DNA of 37,396 bases from Marinobacter persicus (GCF_002934325.1 NZ_PTIV01000035.1:1-37396); one strand, 5' to 3'; counted from the first letter of the stretch, positions 1-8,085 are shown. The notes: a model not told the origin generated them from the letters alone. Numbers and translations are program-made.

Positions 1-33
1 GAACTCTGGGCTATATTTTCTGCGTCTGGACAT
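1..33 (-). CDS. IS3-family transposase OrfA, N-terminus only (partial)
   Basis: Only eleven codons are in the window: MSRRRKYSPEF. This is the typical opening of IS3-family OrfA proteins, the helix-turn-helix DNA-binding half of the transposase, usually continuing with KREAV. The ATG has a well-placed AAGGAG site upstream on the minus strand. The rest of the gene, including any orfB frameshift, lies beyond position 1, so intactness cannot be judged. Confidence 0.6.
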   Translation of the reverse strand, partial: MSRRRKYSPEF

Positions 34-45
34 GAACACTCCTTT

Positions 46-65
46 GGCACATTGTGCCTCTTTTT
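46..65 (+). terminator. Small hairpin with T-run in the IS leader
   Basis: GGCAC (46-50), loop ATT, GTGCC (54-58), then TC and five T on the plus strand. It lies between the IS end and the transposase start. As a plus-strand terminator it could block transcription leaving the IS in the antisense direction. The stem is only 5 bp. Confidence 0.3.
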
Positions 66-97
66 GGGAATGTCCGCAGTAACGGGGTAGAACCCCT

Positions 98-169
98 CAA
101 AGCATTGTGCAAGGCAAGATTTTTTGCATCGAAGTGCCAATGAAGCGTGAAGGTGACGTCAATCTTCAT
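98..169 (-). pseudogene. Integron cassette gene, truncated by the IS
   Basis: A minus-strand reading frame starts with ATG at 169, 17 nt after the attC core. It has an AGGAAA ribosome site, the usual arrangement at the start of a gene cassette. About 24 codons (MKIDVTFTLHWHFDA, then KNLALHNAL) can be read before the sequence changes at the presumed IS end near 96-99. The frame then runs on through the IS to a stop at 11-13, giving a meaningless 53-residue fusion. I do not recognise the protein family, and no function is proposed. The lost 3' part may lie on the far side of the IS, outside the window. Confidence 0.45.
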
Positions 170-185
170 CGAGTTTCCTAATAGA

Positions 186-242
186 GCCCAACACGAAGCG
201 TTTAAAGGTCGTCGCAGCATGACCTTTAAATGTGTATTGGAC
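186..242 (-). repeat. Integron attC recombination site (57 nt)
   Basis: Read on the minus strand, the site opens with GTCCAAT (242-236, an R''-like box with one mismatch to RYYYAAC) and closes with GTTGGGC (192-186, a perfect GTTRRRY core). Inside it, TTTAAAGGTC (230-221) and GACCTTTAAA (210-201) form a perfect 10-bp stem around a 10-nt loop. ACAC/GTGT and CCAA/TTGG extend the pairing outward. This box order, imperfect outer pairing, short length and immediate downstream cassette start fit an attC site. No integrase gene is in the window, so this may be the edge of an array or a cluster lacking its integrase. Confidence 0.65.
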
Positions 243-539
243 TAAGCCGCCGTCACCGGGGCCAGCGGGCAACGTATAAGAGTAAAGTAAATATTGGACA
301 GGCGATGGAACGGCAACCCAAGCGGGTGCGTGCGTATGCCGGAAGTGGGTATCGTCCTGATGGTCACCATATAATGCCTCTTCCCTGGGTAATTCTAATC
401 AGACTACCCCGCTGATTCTGTAATTTCCAGTTAGCACCGAGTCGAAGCCCGGCTCCTCAGGAGCTATAACAGTTGCTGAAAGCCGTCAGTGGTAGCGGCG
501 AACCGTCACAAGCCCTCAGCTACGCAACCGGAACCTTCA
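243..539. other. 297-nt stretch with no supported gene
   Basis: Open frames here (for example 230-415 on plus) lack a ribosome site and recognisable protein character. A second ATTGGAC copy at 293-299 echoes the attC R'' box at 236-242, but no paired core was found. A 5-bp hairpin (GCTCC at 452, GGAGC at 460) lies downstream of the CIA30 gene without a T-run. This may be a decayed cassette or the junction between mobile DNA and core chromosome. Confidence 0.5.
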
Positions 540-1049
540 TCAAAAAAGAAACCAGTCCTCCATCCAGAGCTGAAACTCCCCAAACTGCCCACCGGAGATA
601 AACAGGCTCACCGACGCCAGGCGGCTGGCATCCAGCGGCTCACAATCCGTTAACACTTTGCCGCGCCAGGTGGGCACAAAATCCGTGAATGGGAGCCGAA
701 TTCGGTTCCACTCCCCTGGTGTCGGTGTAAAACTGTGTTGGTAGACCGGGCTACGGCGGTCGGTGGTATTGCGAAGGCCCACCTTGTAGGTTTTGCCGTC
801 GCCCAGGGCCAGGAATTCAATGCCGGTGTAATCCGAGGCGTCCAGCGGCTTTGGCAGGTCCGCCTTGGCGGAGGCGAAGCCGCCGCCGTTGTCGGGCCGC
901 ACGGTTCCGGAAAAGCAGCCCTGCCCTGCATTGATGGCCACCCTTCCCTCGGAGCGACCGCCCATGACCGGATCACCGATGGGCTGCCACTGCAGGGTAT
1001 CATTATCCTGGCTAAAGCTGATCAGGTGCGCACGCCGAAGATCATTCAT
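540..1049 (-). CDS. CIA30-family protein
   Basis: A 169-residue protein of the CIA30 type (complex I intermediate-associated protein 30 / NADH:ubiquinone oxidoreductase assembly-like beta-sandwich). Family marks include the opening segment with GDPVMGGRSEG (about 27-37), then FSGTV and NGGGFAS, and a C-terminal SLFISGGQFGEFQLW stretch. Bacterial members are mostly unassigned. A carbohydrate-binding-like fold is known for the family, and a role in respiratory complex assembly is not established in bacteria. The ATG at 1049 directly follows the TAA stop of the upstream esterase gene, so the two are almost certainly translationally coupled. No signal peptide is visible. Confidence 0.85.
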   Translation of the reverse strand: MNDLRRAHLISFSQDNDTLQWQPIGDPVMGGRSEGRVAINAGQGCFSGTVRPDNGGGFASAKADLPKPLDASDYTGIEFLALGDGKTYKVGLRNTTDRRSPVYQHSFTPTPGEWNRIRLPFTDFVPTWRGKVLTDCEPLDASRLASVSLFISGGQFGEFQLWMEDWFLF

Positions 1050-1607
1050 TTACGTGCCGTCCCTGGAACGAGCCAGGAATGCTTCGATGGCTGGCAAGGC
1101 CTCTTCCATGTGCGCGAAACGGTGGTCGCCGCCCGGGAACAGGATCACTTCGTAGTGATCTCCCAACACCGACTGGGTGTGGCTAGCGTCGATCACTTCG
1201 TCGCCTTCATCCAGCAGGATCAGGCCCTGGCCTTTGGTTGAAATGGGCCAGTAGCTGGCAACGGCGTCTTCCTCAAGGGTGTATGACTTGCCCTGGAAAT
1301 CGACGCCGGAGCCGATGTATTTACGCAGGGTTTCAGACGGGGCCACCGCGGGGTTGATGGCCACGAACGGGATGCCGAGGGAGGCGCCCAGACTTGCCGC
1401 GAGCCAGCCACCCATGGAGGTGCCGACCACCACATCGACGTTGGCAAGATCGCCCTTCTCTATGGTCCGCATGAGCACTTCTTCAGCCGGGCGGGTGTAC
1501 TCAATGTCGCAACCATGGACCGGACCAAGCCGCGCCAGGGTCTGGACCTTGGGCTTGTCCGGGTCAAAGCAACTGGCAAAGCCGTGGCAATAAAAAATGT
1601 TGAGCAT
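1050..1607 (-). CDS. yqiA: YqiA-family esterase (alpha/beta hydrolase)
   Basis: An alpha/beta hydrolase of 185 residues. It opens MLNIFYCHGFASC, like YqiA-type esterases, and carries the nucleophile elbow GTSMGGW and a late GGDHRF segment holding the probable catalytic histidine. An acidic residue in the LLDEGDEVID segment is a likely third catalytic member. Known relatives hydrolyse short acyl or palmitoyl-CoA type esters; the substrate here is unknown. I chose the ATG at 1607 over an upstream frame opening at 1640 because CAGGAGAGG lies just before it and the protein then starts at the family's usual point. The downstream CIA30 gene follows with no gap. Confidence 0.85.
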   Translation of the reverse strand: MLNIFYCHGFASCFDPDKPKVQTLARLGPVHGCDIEYTRPAEEVLMRTIEKGDLANVDVVVGTSMGGWLAASLGASLGIPFVAINPAVAPSETLRKYIGSGVDFQGKSYTLEEDAVASYWPISTKGQGLILLDEGDEVIDASHTQSVLGDHYEVILFPGGDHRFAHMEEALPAIEAFLARSRDGT

Positions 1608-1644
1608 GAAACCTCTCCTGTGACTGGTTGTGCGTTTCACGGCA

Positions 1645-1677
1645 TGGGACGGCAGGATTTGAACCTGCGCCCTCTGC
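1645..1677 (-). tRNA. tRNA-Pro 3' fragment (remnant, not functional)
   Basis: On the minus strand this reads like the 3' part of a bacterial tRNA-Pro. It has the end of the anticodon stem and variable loop (GCAGAGGG), a perfect T-arm (GCAGG, TTCAAAT, CCTGC) and an acceptor strand CGTCCCA. No matching 5' half, anticodon or CCA end is present, and the variable loop lacks one base of the usual GGGTCGC. It sits between the MFS stop (1682) and the esterase gene. Such fragments are typical scars of elements that integrate into tRNA 3' ends. Confidence 0.45.
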
Positions 1678-1681
1678 AGCG

Positions 1682-2902
1682 CTATATCGCCTCGCTGGAC
1701 TGCATGGCGCGCTTCATGAATAGCAGGAACCCGGCAATGACAAGCCCCGATACCCCAAAGGCCAGGGCGAAGCCGCCAACTTCCAACACCAGGCCAAACA
1801 TCAAGGGGGCCAGGAAGTGGATCGCCCGGTTGGCCATCAAACGCATGCCCAGGGCGCCGGAGCGCTTCTCTCGGTCCACGCTTTCGGCCAGGATGACCAT
1901 GGACAACGGCTGGGTGAATCCAGAACCAATACCGACGATCACCGCCAGCAAGCCGAGCCAGACAACCTGCTCAGACAGGCCCAGGAAACCGATGCCCACC
2001 GCCAGGGCTCCGAGCGAAAGCAGCACCGTGGCCTCGCGCCCGCCGGCAGCGGCAATCACCCGGGCCATGAATGGCCGTACCAGCATGGAAACCCCGGCGC
2101 GCAGGCTCACCAGCACGCCAATAATCACCGGCGTTACCGCCAAGCTTTCCAGATAGACTGGCAGATAGCTGCCATAGACGCCAAGCGCGAACATGCCCAG
2201 CACGGTTACCAGCACCGACAACTGCACGCCCCGGTTAGCCCGCATCAGGGCCCACTGGGCCCGGAAGCCCACCTGGCCGCGTTTGACCGCCATTCGTTCC
2301 CGGGCCTGGCCGGTCAGGAAAATCGCTGCGGCGCCGGCGAAAAACGCGAACACCGCCATCACCGCAAACACGGAGCCCACGCCCGGCTGGGCGTCCAGTA
2401 TTGCACCGGCCAGGAGGGGCCCTATCACCTGCCCGCCGGATAGCCAGGTGGCGTACCAGCCGAAGTATTTTTCCAGCCGAGGCCCGGTACCCAGATTTGA
2501 AATGATGGTCTGGGCCGACAACACCATCTGCAGGTGAGCCAGGCCGATCAGCAATTGCCCCAACACCAGCCCCGGGTAGCCGTACCAGAAATGCACGGAC
2601 AGCAGCCCGACCACCATCAGCGCAGCCCCGGCGATCAGAGTGGAACGGCCACCATAGCGGGTGACCACGCCTCCGAGGGGGATCGCCAACAGCAACGGCA
2701 ACAGGTACTGGGCACTCAAGATGGCACCAAGCACCACCGGCGAGGCCCCGAGCTGCAGGCCATATACCGGCACCGCCACGATCAGCATCGAATACACCAC
2801 AAAGCAGAACGTCAGCGACACACACACCACCAGGAAATTCCGGGCGGCTTCGGGTTGGGGGATCTCGGGCGTTGTGGTGGAACTCAAGAAATCATCCCTC
2901 AC
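1682..2902 (-). CDS. MFS transporter
   Basis: A major facilitator superfamily permease of about 406 residues with the usual twelve hydrophobic segments. The first cytoplasmic loop carries the family-type GGVVTRYGGRS motif, and the sequence is typical of the drug/multidrug or sugar-efflux branches. Substrate unknown. The longest frame opens with ATG at 2941, inside the upstream phosphoesterase gene. I prefer the GTG at 2902, which overlaps that gene's TGA (GTGA) and implies translational coupling. A TTG at about 2890, preceded by GAGGGATG, is a further option. The last codons lie five bases from the tRNA-Pro fragment. Confidence 0.85.
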   Translation of the reverse strand: MRDDFLSSTTTPEIPQPEAARNFLVVCVSLTFCFVVYSMLIVAVPVYGLQLGASPVVLGAILSAQYLLPLLLAIPLGGVVTRYGGRSTLIAGAALMVVGLLSVHFWYGYPGLVLGQLLIGLAHLQMVLSAQTIISNLGTGPRLEKYFGWYATWLSGGQVIGPLLAGAILDAQPGVGSVFAVMAVFAFFAGAAAIFLTGQARERMAVKRGQVGFRAQWALMRANRGVQLSVLVTVLGMFALGVYGSYLPVYLESLAVTPVIIGVLVSLRAGVSMLVRPFMARVIAAAGGREATVLLSLGALAVGIGFLGLSEQVVWLGLLAVIVGIGSGFTQPLSMVILAESVDREKRSGALGMRLMANRAIHFLAPLMFGLVLEVGGFALAFGVSGLVIAGFLLFMKRAMQSSEAI

Positions 2903-3531
2903 AGATCCAGCACAATGGGTGGATTTTCCGGCCTGTACCACTCGGTGCAGGTACTGGCGTTGATCAACCGGGTGGAACCACGCTGGTATTCACCGTAGCC
3001 CTCGTGGATGTGACCAAAGATGTGTGCCTTCAAAGCGAGCTGGTCGATCCGCTCGAGCAGCTCCAGGCAGCCCACGCTCTGGTCGTGGAAGCCCATGGCC
3101 ACCCGATCGCCAAAGCCCATGGGTGGCCCGTGGGTGATCAGCACGTCGGTGTTCTCGGGGATTTCAGCCCACTTGGTTTGCATTGGTTTGCCCCGGTCCA
3201 GCATGAACGCCCAATCCATAAAGGTGGGCGTCCAGGGGGAGCCCCAGAACCGAAAGCCGTCAACCTCAACACCGGAATCTTCCAGGTAGGTGGCGTTACT
3301 CAGCGCCGCCCTTGCATGGGCCGGGGCGGTCTGGAAGGCCCAGTCGTGGTTACCGGCAATCACAATCTTGTGACGGTGTGGCAGCGTGCCCAGCCAGTCG
3401 TTGAGATCTTCGATGTTGTCCAGCGTTCCTTGGCCCAGGCTGTCACCGGCGTGGATCAACACATCGCCCTCCGGAATGTCTGGCATTTGCCAGTGCAGGC
3501 TGTGGGTGTCGGAAATGCAGACAAGTCTCAT
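2899..3531 (-). CDS. Calcineurin-like metallophosphoesterase
   Basis: A 210-residue single-domain phosphoesterase. The metal-binding motifs are in order: CISDTHS near the start, IHAGDSLGQG, IAGNHDW, THGPP and FGHIHEGYG near the end. These correspond to the Asp/His/Asn ligands of the dimetal centre. The substrate is not predictable; close relatives act on phosphodiesters or nucleotides, or are called serine/threonine phosphatase-like. The ATG at 3531 has AAGGA seven bases upstream and puts the DTH motif at the usual position, so the longer frame to 3627 is rejected. The gene diverges from the glutathione transferase gene across a 94-nt gap. Confidence 0.85.
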   Translation of the reverse strand: MRLVCISDTHSLHWQMPDIPEGDVLIHAGDSLGQGTLDNIEDLNDWLGTLPHRHKIVIAGNHDWAFQTAPAHARAALSNATYLEDSGVEVDGFRFWGSPWTPTFMDWAFMLDRGKPMQTKWAEIPENTDVLITHGPPMGFGDRVAMGFHDQSVGCLELLERIDQLALKAHIFGHIHEGYGEYQRGSTRLINASTCTEWYRPENPPIVLDL

Positions 3532-3625
3532 GGATGGTCCTTGGTCGGAAGGCTTAAAAGGTTCAGGGCGCGATGGTTCCCCGGTATCCTGTGGGTCATT
3601 ACAACCGGAAATCAAGGATAACACC

Positions 3626-4231
3626 ATGGAACTCTACCTGAATGCCACTTCCCCCTACGCACGGGTTGCCCGCATCGCGGCCATGGAAAAAGGGCTGGAA
3701 CCGGAACTGGTCTGGGTCGACCCCTGGTCCAATGACGAGCAGCTGCTTGACGTGAACCCGATGGCCCGGGTGCCGGTTCTGGTCACCGACGAGGGCCAGG
3801 CCATCAGCGAGTCTCTACTGGTTCTGCAGTACCTGGATGGCATCGTAGAGGCCACACCACTGTTTCCCGAATCGGCGTTAGCATCGGTCTTGCAGCTGAC
3901 GGGGCTGGCCCAGGGGCTGATTGATGCCAGCTTTGGCACCGTGATCCAGCGCAAGCACGAGGGAGACACGGCCGATAATACCCTGCTGGGTCAGCGACGA
4001 CTGGCGGCCATCAAACGTACTTTGGCGGGTCTGGAAAAAAACTTGGAGAGCGCCATTAAACAGCAGGAACTGCCGGCGTTCAGCGCGACACACATTGTGA
4101 CTGGCGTGGCGTTGGAATACCTGGATTTCCGGTTGCCGGAGATCCACTGGCGGGAAAGTCACCCAGCGCTGGTTGAGCTGGACAAAGAAATGTCCGCCCG
4201 GGCCAGTTTTGCCCGGACGGCGTTTGCCTGA
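3626..4231 (+). CDS. Glutathione S-transferase family protein
   Basis: A 201-residue two-domain protein. The N-terminal thioredoxin-like half (about 1-78) starts MELYLNATSPYARVAR, with Ser9/Pro10 at the position of the catalytic or glutathione-binding residue. It contains the cis-proline segment RVPVLV and the ESLLVLQYL glutathione-binding stretch. The C-terminal half is all-helical. Likely cytoplasmic; the reaction (conjugation, isomerisation or peroxidase) cannot be told from sequence. The ATG at 3626 has AAGGATAA upstream, and an upstream frame to 3386 only overlaps the opposite gene. It is monocistronic, with a hairpin straddling its stop codon. Confidence 0.85.
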   Translation: MELYLNATSPYARVARIAAMEKGLEPELVWVDPWSNDEQLLDVNPMARVPVLVTDEGQAISESLLVLQYLDGIVEATPLFPESALASVLQLTGLAQGLIDASFGTVIQRKHEGDTADNTLLGQRRLAAIKRTLAGLEKNLESAIKQQELPAFSATHIVTGVALEYLDFRLPEIHWRESHPALVELDKEMSARASFARTAFA

Positions 4232-4248
4232 GCACCCGCAGGTGCTCA
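4229..4248. terminator. Hairpin between the convergent GST and putA genes
   Basis: TGAGCACC (4229-4236), loop CGCA, GGTGCTCA (4241-4248) form a perfect 8-bp stem that includes the GST stop codon. The putA stop is at 4259 on the other strand. There is only a weak T-rich tail (GCCTCTT) on the plus side, so efficiency is uncertain. It may serve both convergent genes. Confidence 0.5.
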
Positions 4249-4258
4249 GGCCTGCCTC

Positions 4259-7200
4259 TTATTCCGCCGAGGCAATCAGGCTGGCGTTACCGCCCGCCGC
4301 CGTGGTGTCGATACACAGGTGGCGTTCGATCACGTAGCGCTGGTCCAGCTTGTGCTCGGTGATCAGCGGCAGCAACGCGCCATCACGCTGGCTCAGGGCC
4401 GCGCGGTACTGCTTCAGCAATGACTTTTCAGCCACGCTGACGGCAGCGCTGAAGCCTTCCAGGCTGGCCAGGGCGTCCGGGTCCAGCATGCCTTCGGCAA
4501 CCGCCACCGGAAAACCGGCTTTGACGGCATCGGCCATGGCCTGCTCGGCCCCCGGTGCCACCACAACCACTTGGTTGCCCTGGGACAGCGCCACACCAGC
4601 CTGCTCGACGGCGGACTCGGCATCCGGCCCCAGGCACAGCACCACACCGCGAGGATGGTTCGACAGGTGGTTCTGCTCACCCGTCGGTCCCGGCAGGGCC
4701 TCGTAGCCTTCATCCAACGGCGCCGGCACCTCACCGAAGTAGGGTTTCAGGGCCGCCTGGCGCTCTTCCGGTTCCGTGACCTTCATTTTGCCAGCTTTTT
4801 CGATCAGGCCCTGGACCGCATCGGCCGTGACCACCTGGTCGGTGGACTTGGCGGGGCGTTCAATGGTCTCACCCTTGAGGAAGCGGCGAACATATTGCGG
4901 GCCGCCCGCCTTGGGACCGGTGCCCGACAGCCCTTCCCCACCGAACGGCTGGGAACCGACAATCGCGCCGATCTGGTTGCGGTTCACGTAGGTGTTGCCC
5001 ACGTGGATGCGGCTGGCGATGTGCTCAATGCGACGGTCCACACGACTGTGGATACCGAAGGTCAGGCCGTAGCCCTTGGCATTGATGGAATCGATCACCT
5101 TGTCGATGTCCTTGGCCTCGAAGGTGGCCACGTGCAGTACCGGGCCGAAGATTTCCTCTTCCATCTCCTCGATGCCGCTCACGCGAATCACCGCCGGCGA
5201 TACAAACCGGCCGTTCTCGGGCACGTCCAGCTTCTTCAGGAGCTTGCCTTTCTGCTCATGCTCGCGGCAGTAATCCGTGATCTTCTTGTGGGATTCGTCA
5301 TCAATCACCGGGCCCACGTCGGTGGAGAGGTGCCACGGGTCGCCAATGCCCAGCTCTTCCATGGCGCCATAGAGCATTTCCAGCAGGTTGTCGGCGATGT
5401 CCTTTTGCACGTACAGCATGCGCAGGGCCGAACAACGCTGGCCGGCGCTCTGGAACGAGGACGCCAGCACATCGCGCACCACCTGCTCCGGCAGGGCGGT
5501 GGAATCGACGATCATGGCGTTCAGGCCCCCGGTTTCCGCCACCAGCGGGGCATCTGGCGCCATGTTCTCGGTCATGGCCTTGTTGATGATGTGGGCGGTG
5601 TCGGTGCCGCCAGTGAAGCACACCCCGGTCACCCGGGAATCGGACGTCAGTGCCGCACCCACGGTGCCGCCATCGCCCGGCAGCAGTTGCATGGCTTCTT
5701 TCGGAACGCCCGCCTGATGCATCAGCTGCGCGGCCCGGGCCGCCAACAGGGAGGTCTGCTCAGCCGGCTTCGCCACCACGGCATTACCTGCCGCCAGGTT
5801 TGCCAGGATCTGGCCGGTGAAGATTGCCAGCGGGAAGTTCCAGGGCGAAATACAGCACATAACGCCACGGGCTTCGCCCGCGTCTTTGTAGCGCAGGCCC
5901 TCGTTGGCGTAGAACATGGCGAAGTCCACCGCCTCACGCACTTCCGCCACGGCGTCCAGCAGGGATTTACCGGCTTCGCGGGTGGTCAGGGCGAACAGTT
6001 CGTGCACGTTCTCTTCATACAGATCACCCACCTTGCGGATGATGGCCGCACGCTCCTCGGCCGGCACCGCGGACCACTGCTTGAAGCCTTCCTGGGCAGC
6101 GTCCAGTGCGGCGTTTACGTCCGCCTCGGAGGCGTGGGTAATCTTGCCCACCATGTCATCCGGGTTGGCAGGGTTGCGCACTTCCACCACGTCGCCACCG
6201 TTGGCTGAGCCGGCAAACACCGGTCCCAGTTCCCACTGGTGGGTTTTATACTGGCCACGGCCTTCGTCCAACTCGGCAATGGTGACCGGATCGGTCAGAT
6301 CCCAGCCCTTGGAGTTGCGGCGCTGGTCGCCAAAGATCTTCGCCGGCGGCACGATGGCCTTGCTGGACAGGTTGTGGCCCAGCGCGTTCACGGCATCCAC
6401 CGGGTCCCGGGCGATTTCTTCCGGAGTGATGCTGGTGTCCACAATCTGGTTCACGAAGGAACTGTTGGCACCGTTTTCCAGCAGACGACGCACCAGGTAG
6501 GCCAGCAGATCCTTGTGGGCACCCACCGGCGCGTAGATGCGGCACGGCACGCCACTGTCTTCAATCACCTGGTCGTGCAGGGACTCGCCCATGCCATGCA
6601 GGCGCTGGAACTCGAACTTGGAGTTGTCCAGGTCTTTAGCCAAGTGCAGCACGGCCGACACCGAATGGGCGTTGTGAGTCGCAAACTGCGGGTAGATGCG
6701 GTCGGTCATGCCCAGCAACTGACGGGTGCAGGCCAGGTAGGACACATCACTGCATACCTTGCGGGTGAAGACCGGGAAGTCACTCAGGCCCATGACCTGG
6801 GCGCGCTTGATTTCGGCATCCCAGTAGGCGCCTTTCACCAGGCGAACCATGATCCGGCGGTCAAGTTTCGTCGCCAACCCATAGAGCCAGTCCAGGGTCT
6901 GAGCCGAGCGCTTGCCGAAGGCCTGGACTACCACGCCAAAGCCGTCCCAACCGGCCAACTCGGGGTCCGCGAGGATGGCTTCGATTACGTCCAGGGAAAT
7001 ATCCAGACGGTCCTGTTCCTCGGCGTCAATGTTGAAGCCCATGTTGGCGCGCGCGGCTTTCTTGGCCAGCTCCAGCGCCCGGGGCATCAACTCATTCATT
7101 ACCCTTTCTTTCTGGCCGTACTCGTAACGGGCCAGCAGGGCGGAGAGCTTCACGGAAATGCCTGGGTTGGTGCGCACATCGCCCTTGCAACGCTTGCTGA

Positions 7201-7888
7201 TGCTGTCGATGGCGTTGGAATAGGCGTTGTAGTAACGCACGGCATCGTCATCGGTACGGGCGGCTTCGCCGAGCATGTCGTAGGAGTAGGTGTAACCCTG
7301 GCGCTCCTGCTCTTTACCGTTGTCCTGGGCTTCTTCGATGTCGCGGCCCAGTACGAACTGCCGGCCCATTTCTTTCATGGCCTGGCCGGCCACGGTGCGA
7401 ACCACCGGCTCACCCATGCGCTTGACCATCTTGCGCAGGGTATCGCCCACGCTCTGGCGCTCGGAATCCTTGAGCAGGTTACTGGTCATCAGCAGCGCCA
7501 CGGTGGCGGAGTTGATCAGCCCGGATTTCGCCTTGCCCACGTGATCGCCCCAGTTACCGGAGGTGATCTTGTCTTCGATCAGATCGTGGATAGTGAGGTT
7601 GTCCGGCACCCGCAACAGGGCCTCGGCCAGACACATCAACGCCACGCCTTCCTTGGTGGTCAGACCGTATTCGGCGAGGAATTTCTCCATAATCGTGGGG
7701 CGGGCGTTCTCACGCACACTGCGCACCAGCTCAGCAGCATTGGCAGAAATGGCCGAACGCTCCTCCTCAGTCAGCTGTGCCTCGTCAATCAGCGTGTGAA
7801 TGACGTCGTACTCATCCGCCAGGTAATTATTGCGGATTGCCTGACGCAGCTCCTGAAGCTCTGGCGCCGAAGTTTGGTGCAGAGTCAT
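4259..7888 (-). CDS. putA: Bifunctional proline dehydrogenase / L-glutamate gamma-semialdehyde dehydrogenase
   Basis: PutA oxidises proline to glutamate at the membrane in two steps, FAD-dependent and then NAD-dependent, with substrate channelling. The protein has 1209 residues. The proline dehydrogenase barrel is at about 190-490 (RLVKGAYWD; the substrate-binding RRLLENGANSS). The aldehyde dehydrogenase domain is at about 560-1025, with the catalytic pair Glu785 (VAETGG) and Cys819 (GQRCS). A C-terminal extension of about 180 residues follows. The N-terminus lacks a ribbon-helix-helix DNA-binding domain, so this PutA should not repress its own gene; the divergent Lrp-type putR fills that role. 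The start has a strong AGGAGGG. The length and extra C-terminal domain fit the longer, non-DNA-binding (type B) PutA class. Confidence 0.97.
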   Translation of the reverse strand: MTLHQTSAPELQELRQAIRNNYLADEYDVIHTLIDEAQLTEEERSAISANAAELVRSVRENARPTIMEKFLAEYGLTTKEGVALMCLAEALLRVPDNLTIHDLIEDKITSGNWGDHVGKAKSGLINSATVALLMTSNLLKDSERQSVGDTLRKMVKRMGEPVVRTVAGQAMKEMGRQFVLGRDIEEAQDNGKEQERQGYTYSYDMLGEAARTDDDAVRYYNAYSNAIDSISKRCKGDVRTNPGISVKLSALLARYEYGQKERVMNELMPRALELAKKAARANMGFNIDAEEQDRLDISLDVIEAILADPELAGWDGFGVVVQAFGKRSAQTLDWLYGLATKLDRRIMVRLVKGAYWDAEIKRAQVMGLSDFPVFTRKVCSDVSYLACTRQLLGMTDRIYPQFATHNAHSVSAVLHLAKDLDNSKFEFQRLHGMGESLHDQVIEDSGVPCRIYAPVGAHKDLLAYLVRRLLENGANSSFVNQIVDTSITPEEIARDPVDAVNALGHNLSSKAIVPPAKIFGDQRRNSKGWDLTDPVTIAELDEGRGQYKTHQWELGPVFAGSANGGDVVEVRNPANPDDMVGKITHASEADVNAALDAAQEGFKQWSAVPAEERAAIIRKVGDLYEENVHELFALTTREAGKSLLDAVAEVREAVDFAMFYANEGLRYKDAGEARGVMCCISPWNFPLAIFTGQILANLAAGNAVVAKPAEQTSLLAARAAQLMHQAGVPKEAMQLLPGDGGTVGAALTSDSRVTGVCFTGGTDTAHIINKAMTENMAPDAPLVAETGGLNAMIVDSTALPEQVVRDVLASSFQSAGQRCSALRMLYVQKDIADNLLEMLYGAMEELGIGDPWHLSTDVGPVIDDESHKKITDYCREHEQKGKLLKKLDVPENGRFVSPAVIRVSGIEEMEEEIFGPVLHVATFEAKDIDKVIDSINAKGYGLTFGIHSRVDRRIEHIASRIHVGNTYVNRNQIGAIVGSQPFGGEGLSGTGPKAGGPQYVRRFLKGETIERPAKSTDQVVTADAVQGLIEKAGKMKVTEPEERQAALKPYFGEVPAPLDEGYEALPGPTGEQNHLSNHPRGVVLCLGPDAESAVEQAGVALSQGNQVVVVAPGAEQAMADAVKAGFPVAVAEGMLDPDALASLEGFSAAVSVAEKSLLKQYRAALSQRDGALLPLITEHKLDQRYVIERHLCIDTTAAGGNASLIASAE

Positions 7889-8085
7889 GGTCTACCCTCC
7901 TGATTATTGGAATACTCCCTACATTCTAGCTAAGGCCCAGTATGTATTTTTCCTGTAAGGGTTTCCCGGAATGATCACCCTTCCTTTATTAATACCCTTT
8001 TTTATTCGTAATGATTGGCCAAATCGATAAAATAAGGAATATTCACTAATGCAAAATACAAAACACTCTAAAGAGGATAGCAGCC
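7889..8085. promoter_or_regulatory. putA-putR divergent control region
   Basis: A 197-nt AT-rich gap between the divergent genes. It holds poly-A/T tracts around 7990-8045 and the near-palindrome GATTGGCCAAATC (about 8013-8025), the kind of bendable DNA that Lrp-family proteins bind. Activation of putA by proline-bound PutR is known in other proteobacteria; these particular sites are inferred. No clear -35/-10 pair was assigned. Confidence 0.5.

Larger units (their letters stand above)
1..99 (-). mobile_element. IS3-family insertion sequence, 5' end (partial)
   Basis: The window begins inside an IS element that reads leftward. On the minus strand, an AAGGAG ribosome site at about 45-40 precedes an ATG at 33 that opens an OrfA-type transposase. 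The outer end, at roughly 90-99, reads TGAGGGGTTCTACCCCG, then TTACTGCGGACA. This resembles the C-rich then GCGGACA/GTGGACA ends of IS3-family terminal repeats. The exact boundary (96 or 99) is inferred, because the other end and the target duplication lie outside the window. The insertion falls in a cassette gene next to an attC site. Confidence 0.6.

Noticed and set aside
11..220. A 69-residue minus-strand ORF as one gene
   Set aside because: It crosses the attC site and the IS end. Only the part from ATG 169 to about 98 has a ribosome site and sensible cassette context; the rest is IS sequence out of frame.
293..299. Second ATTGGAC as evidence for another attC site
   Set aside because: No GTTRRRY core or inverted arms could be paired with it, so a lone 7-mer is not enough.
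230..415. A 61-residue plus-strand ORF after the attC site
   Set aside because: It starts inside the attC R'' region on the opposite strand to the cassette orientation, has no ribosome site and reads like random GC-rich sequence.
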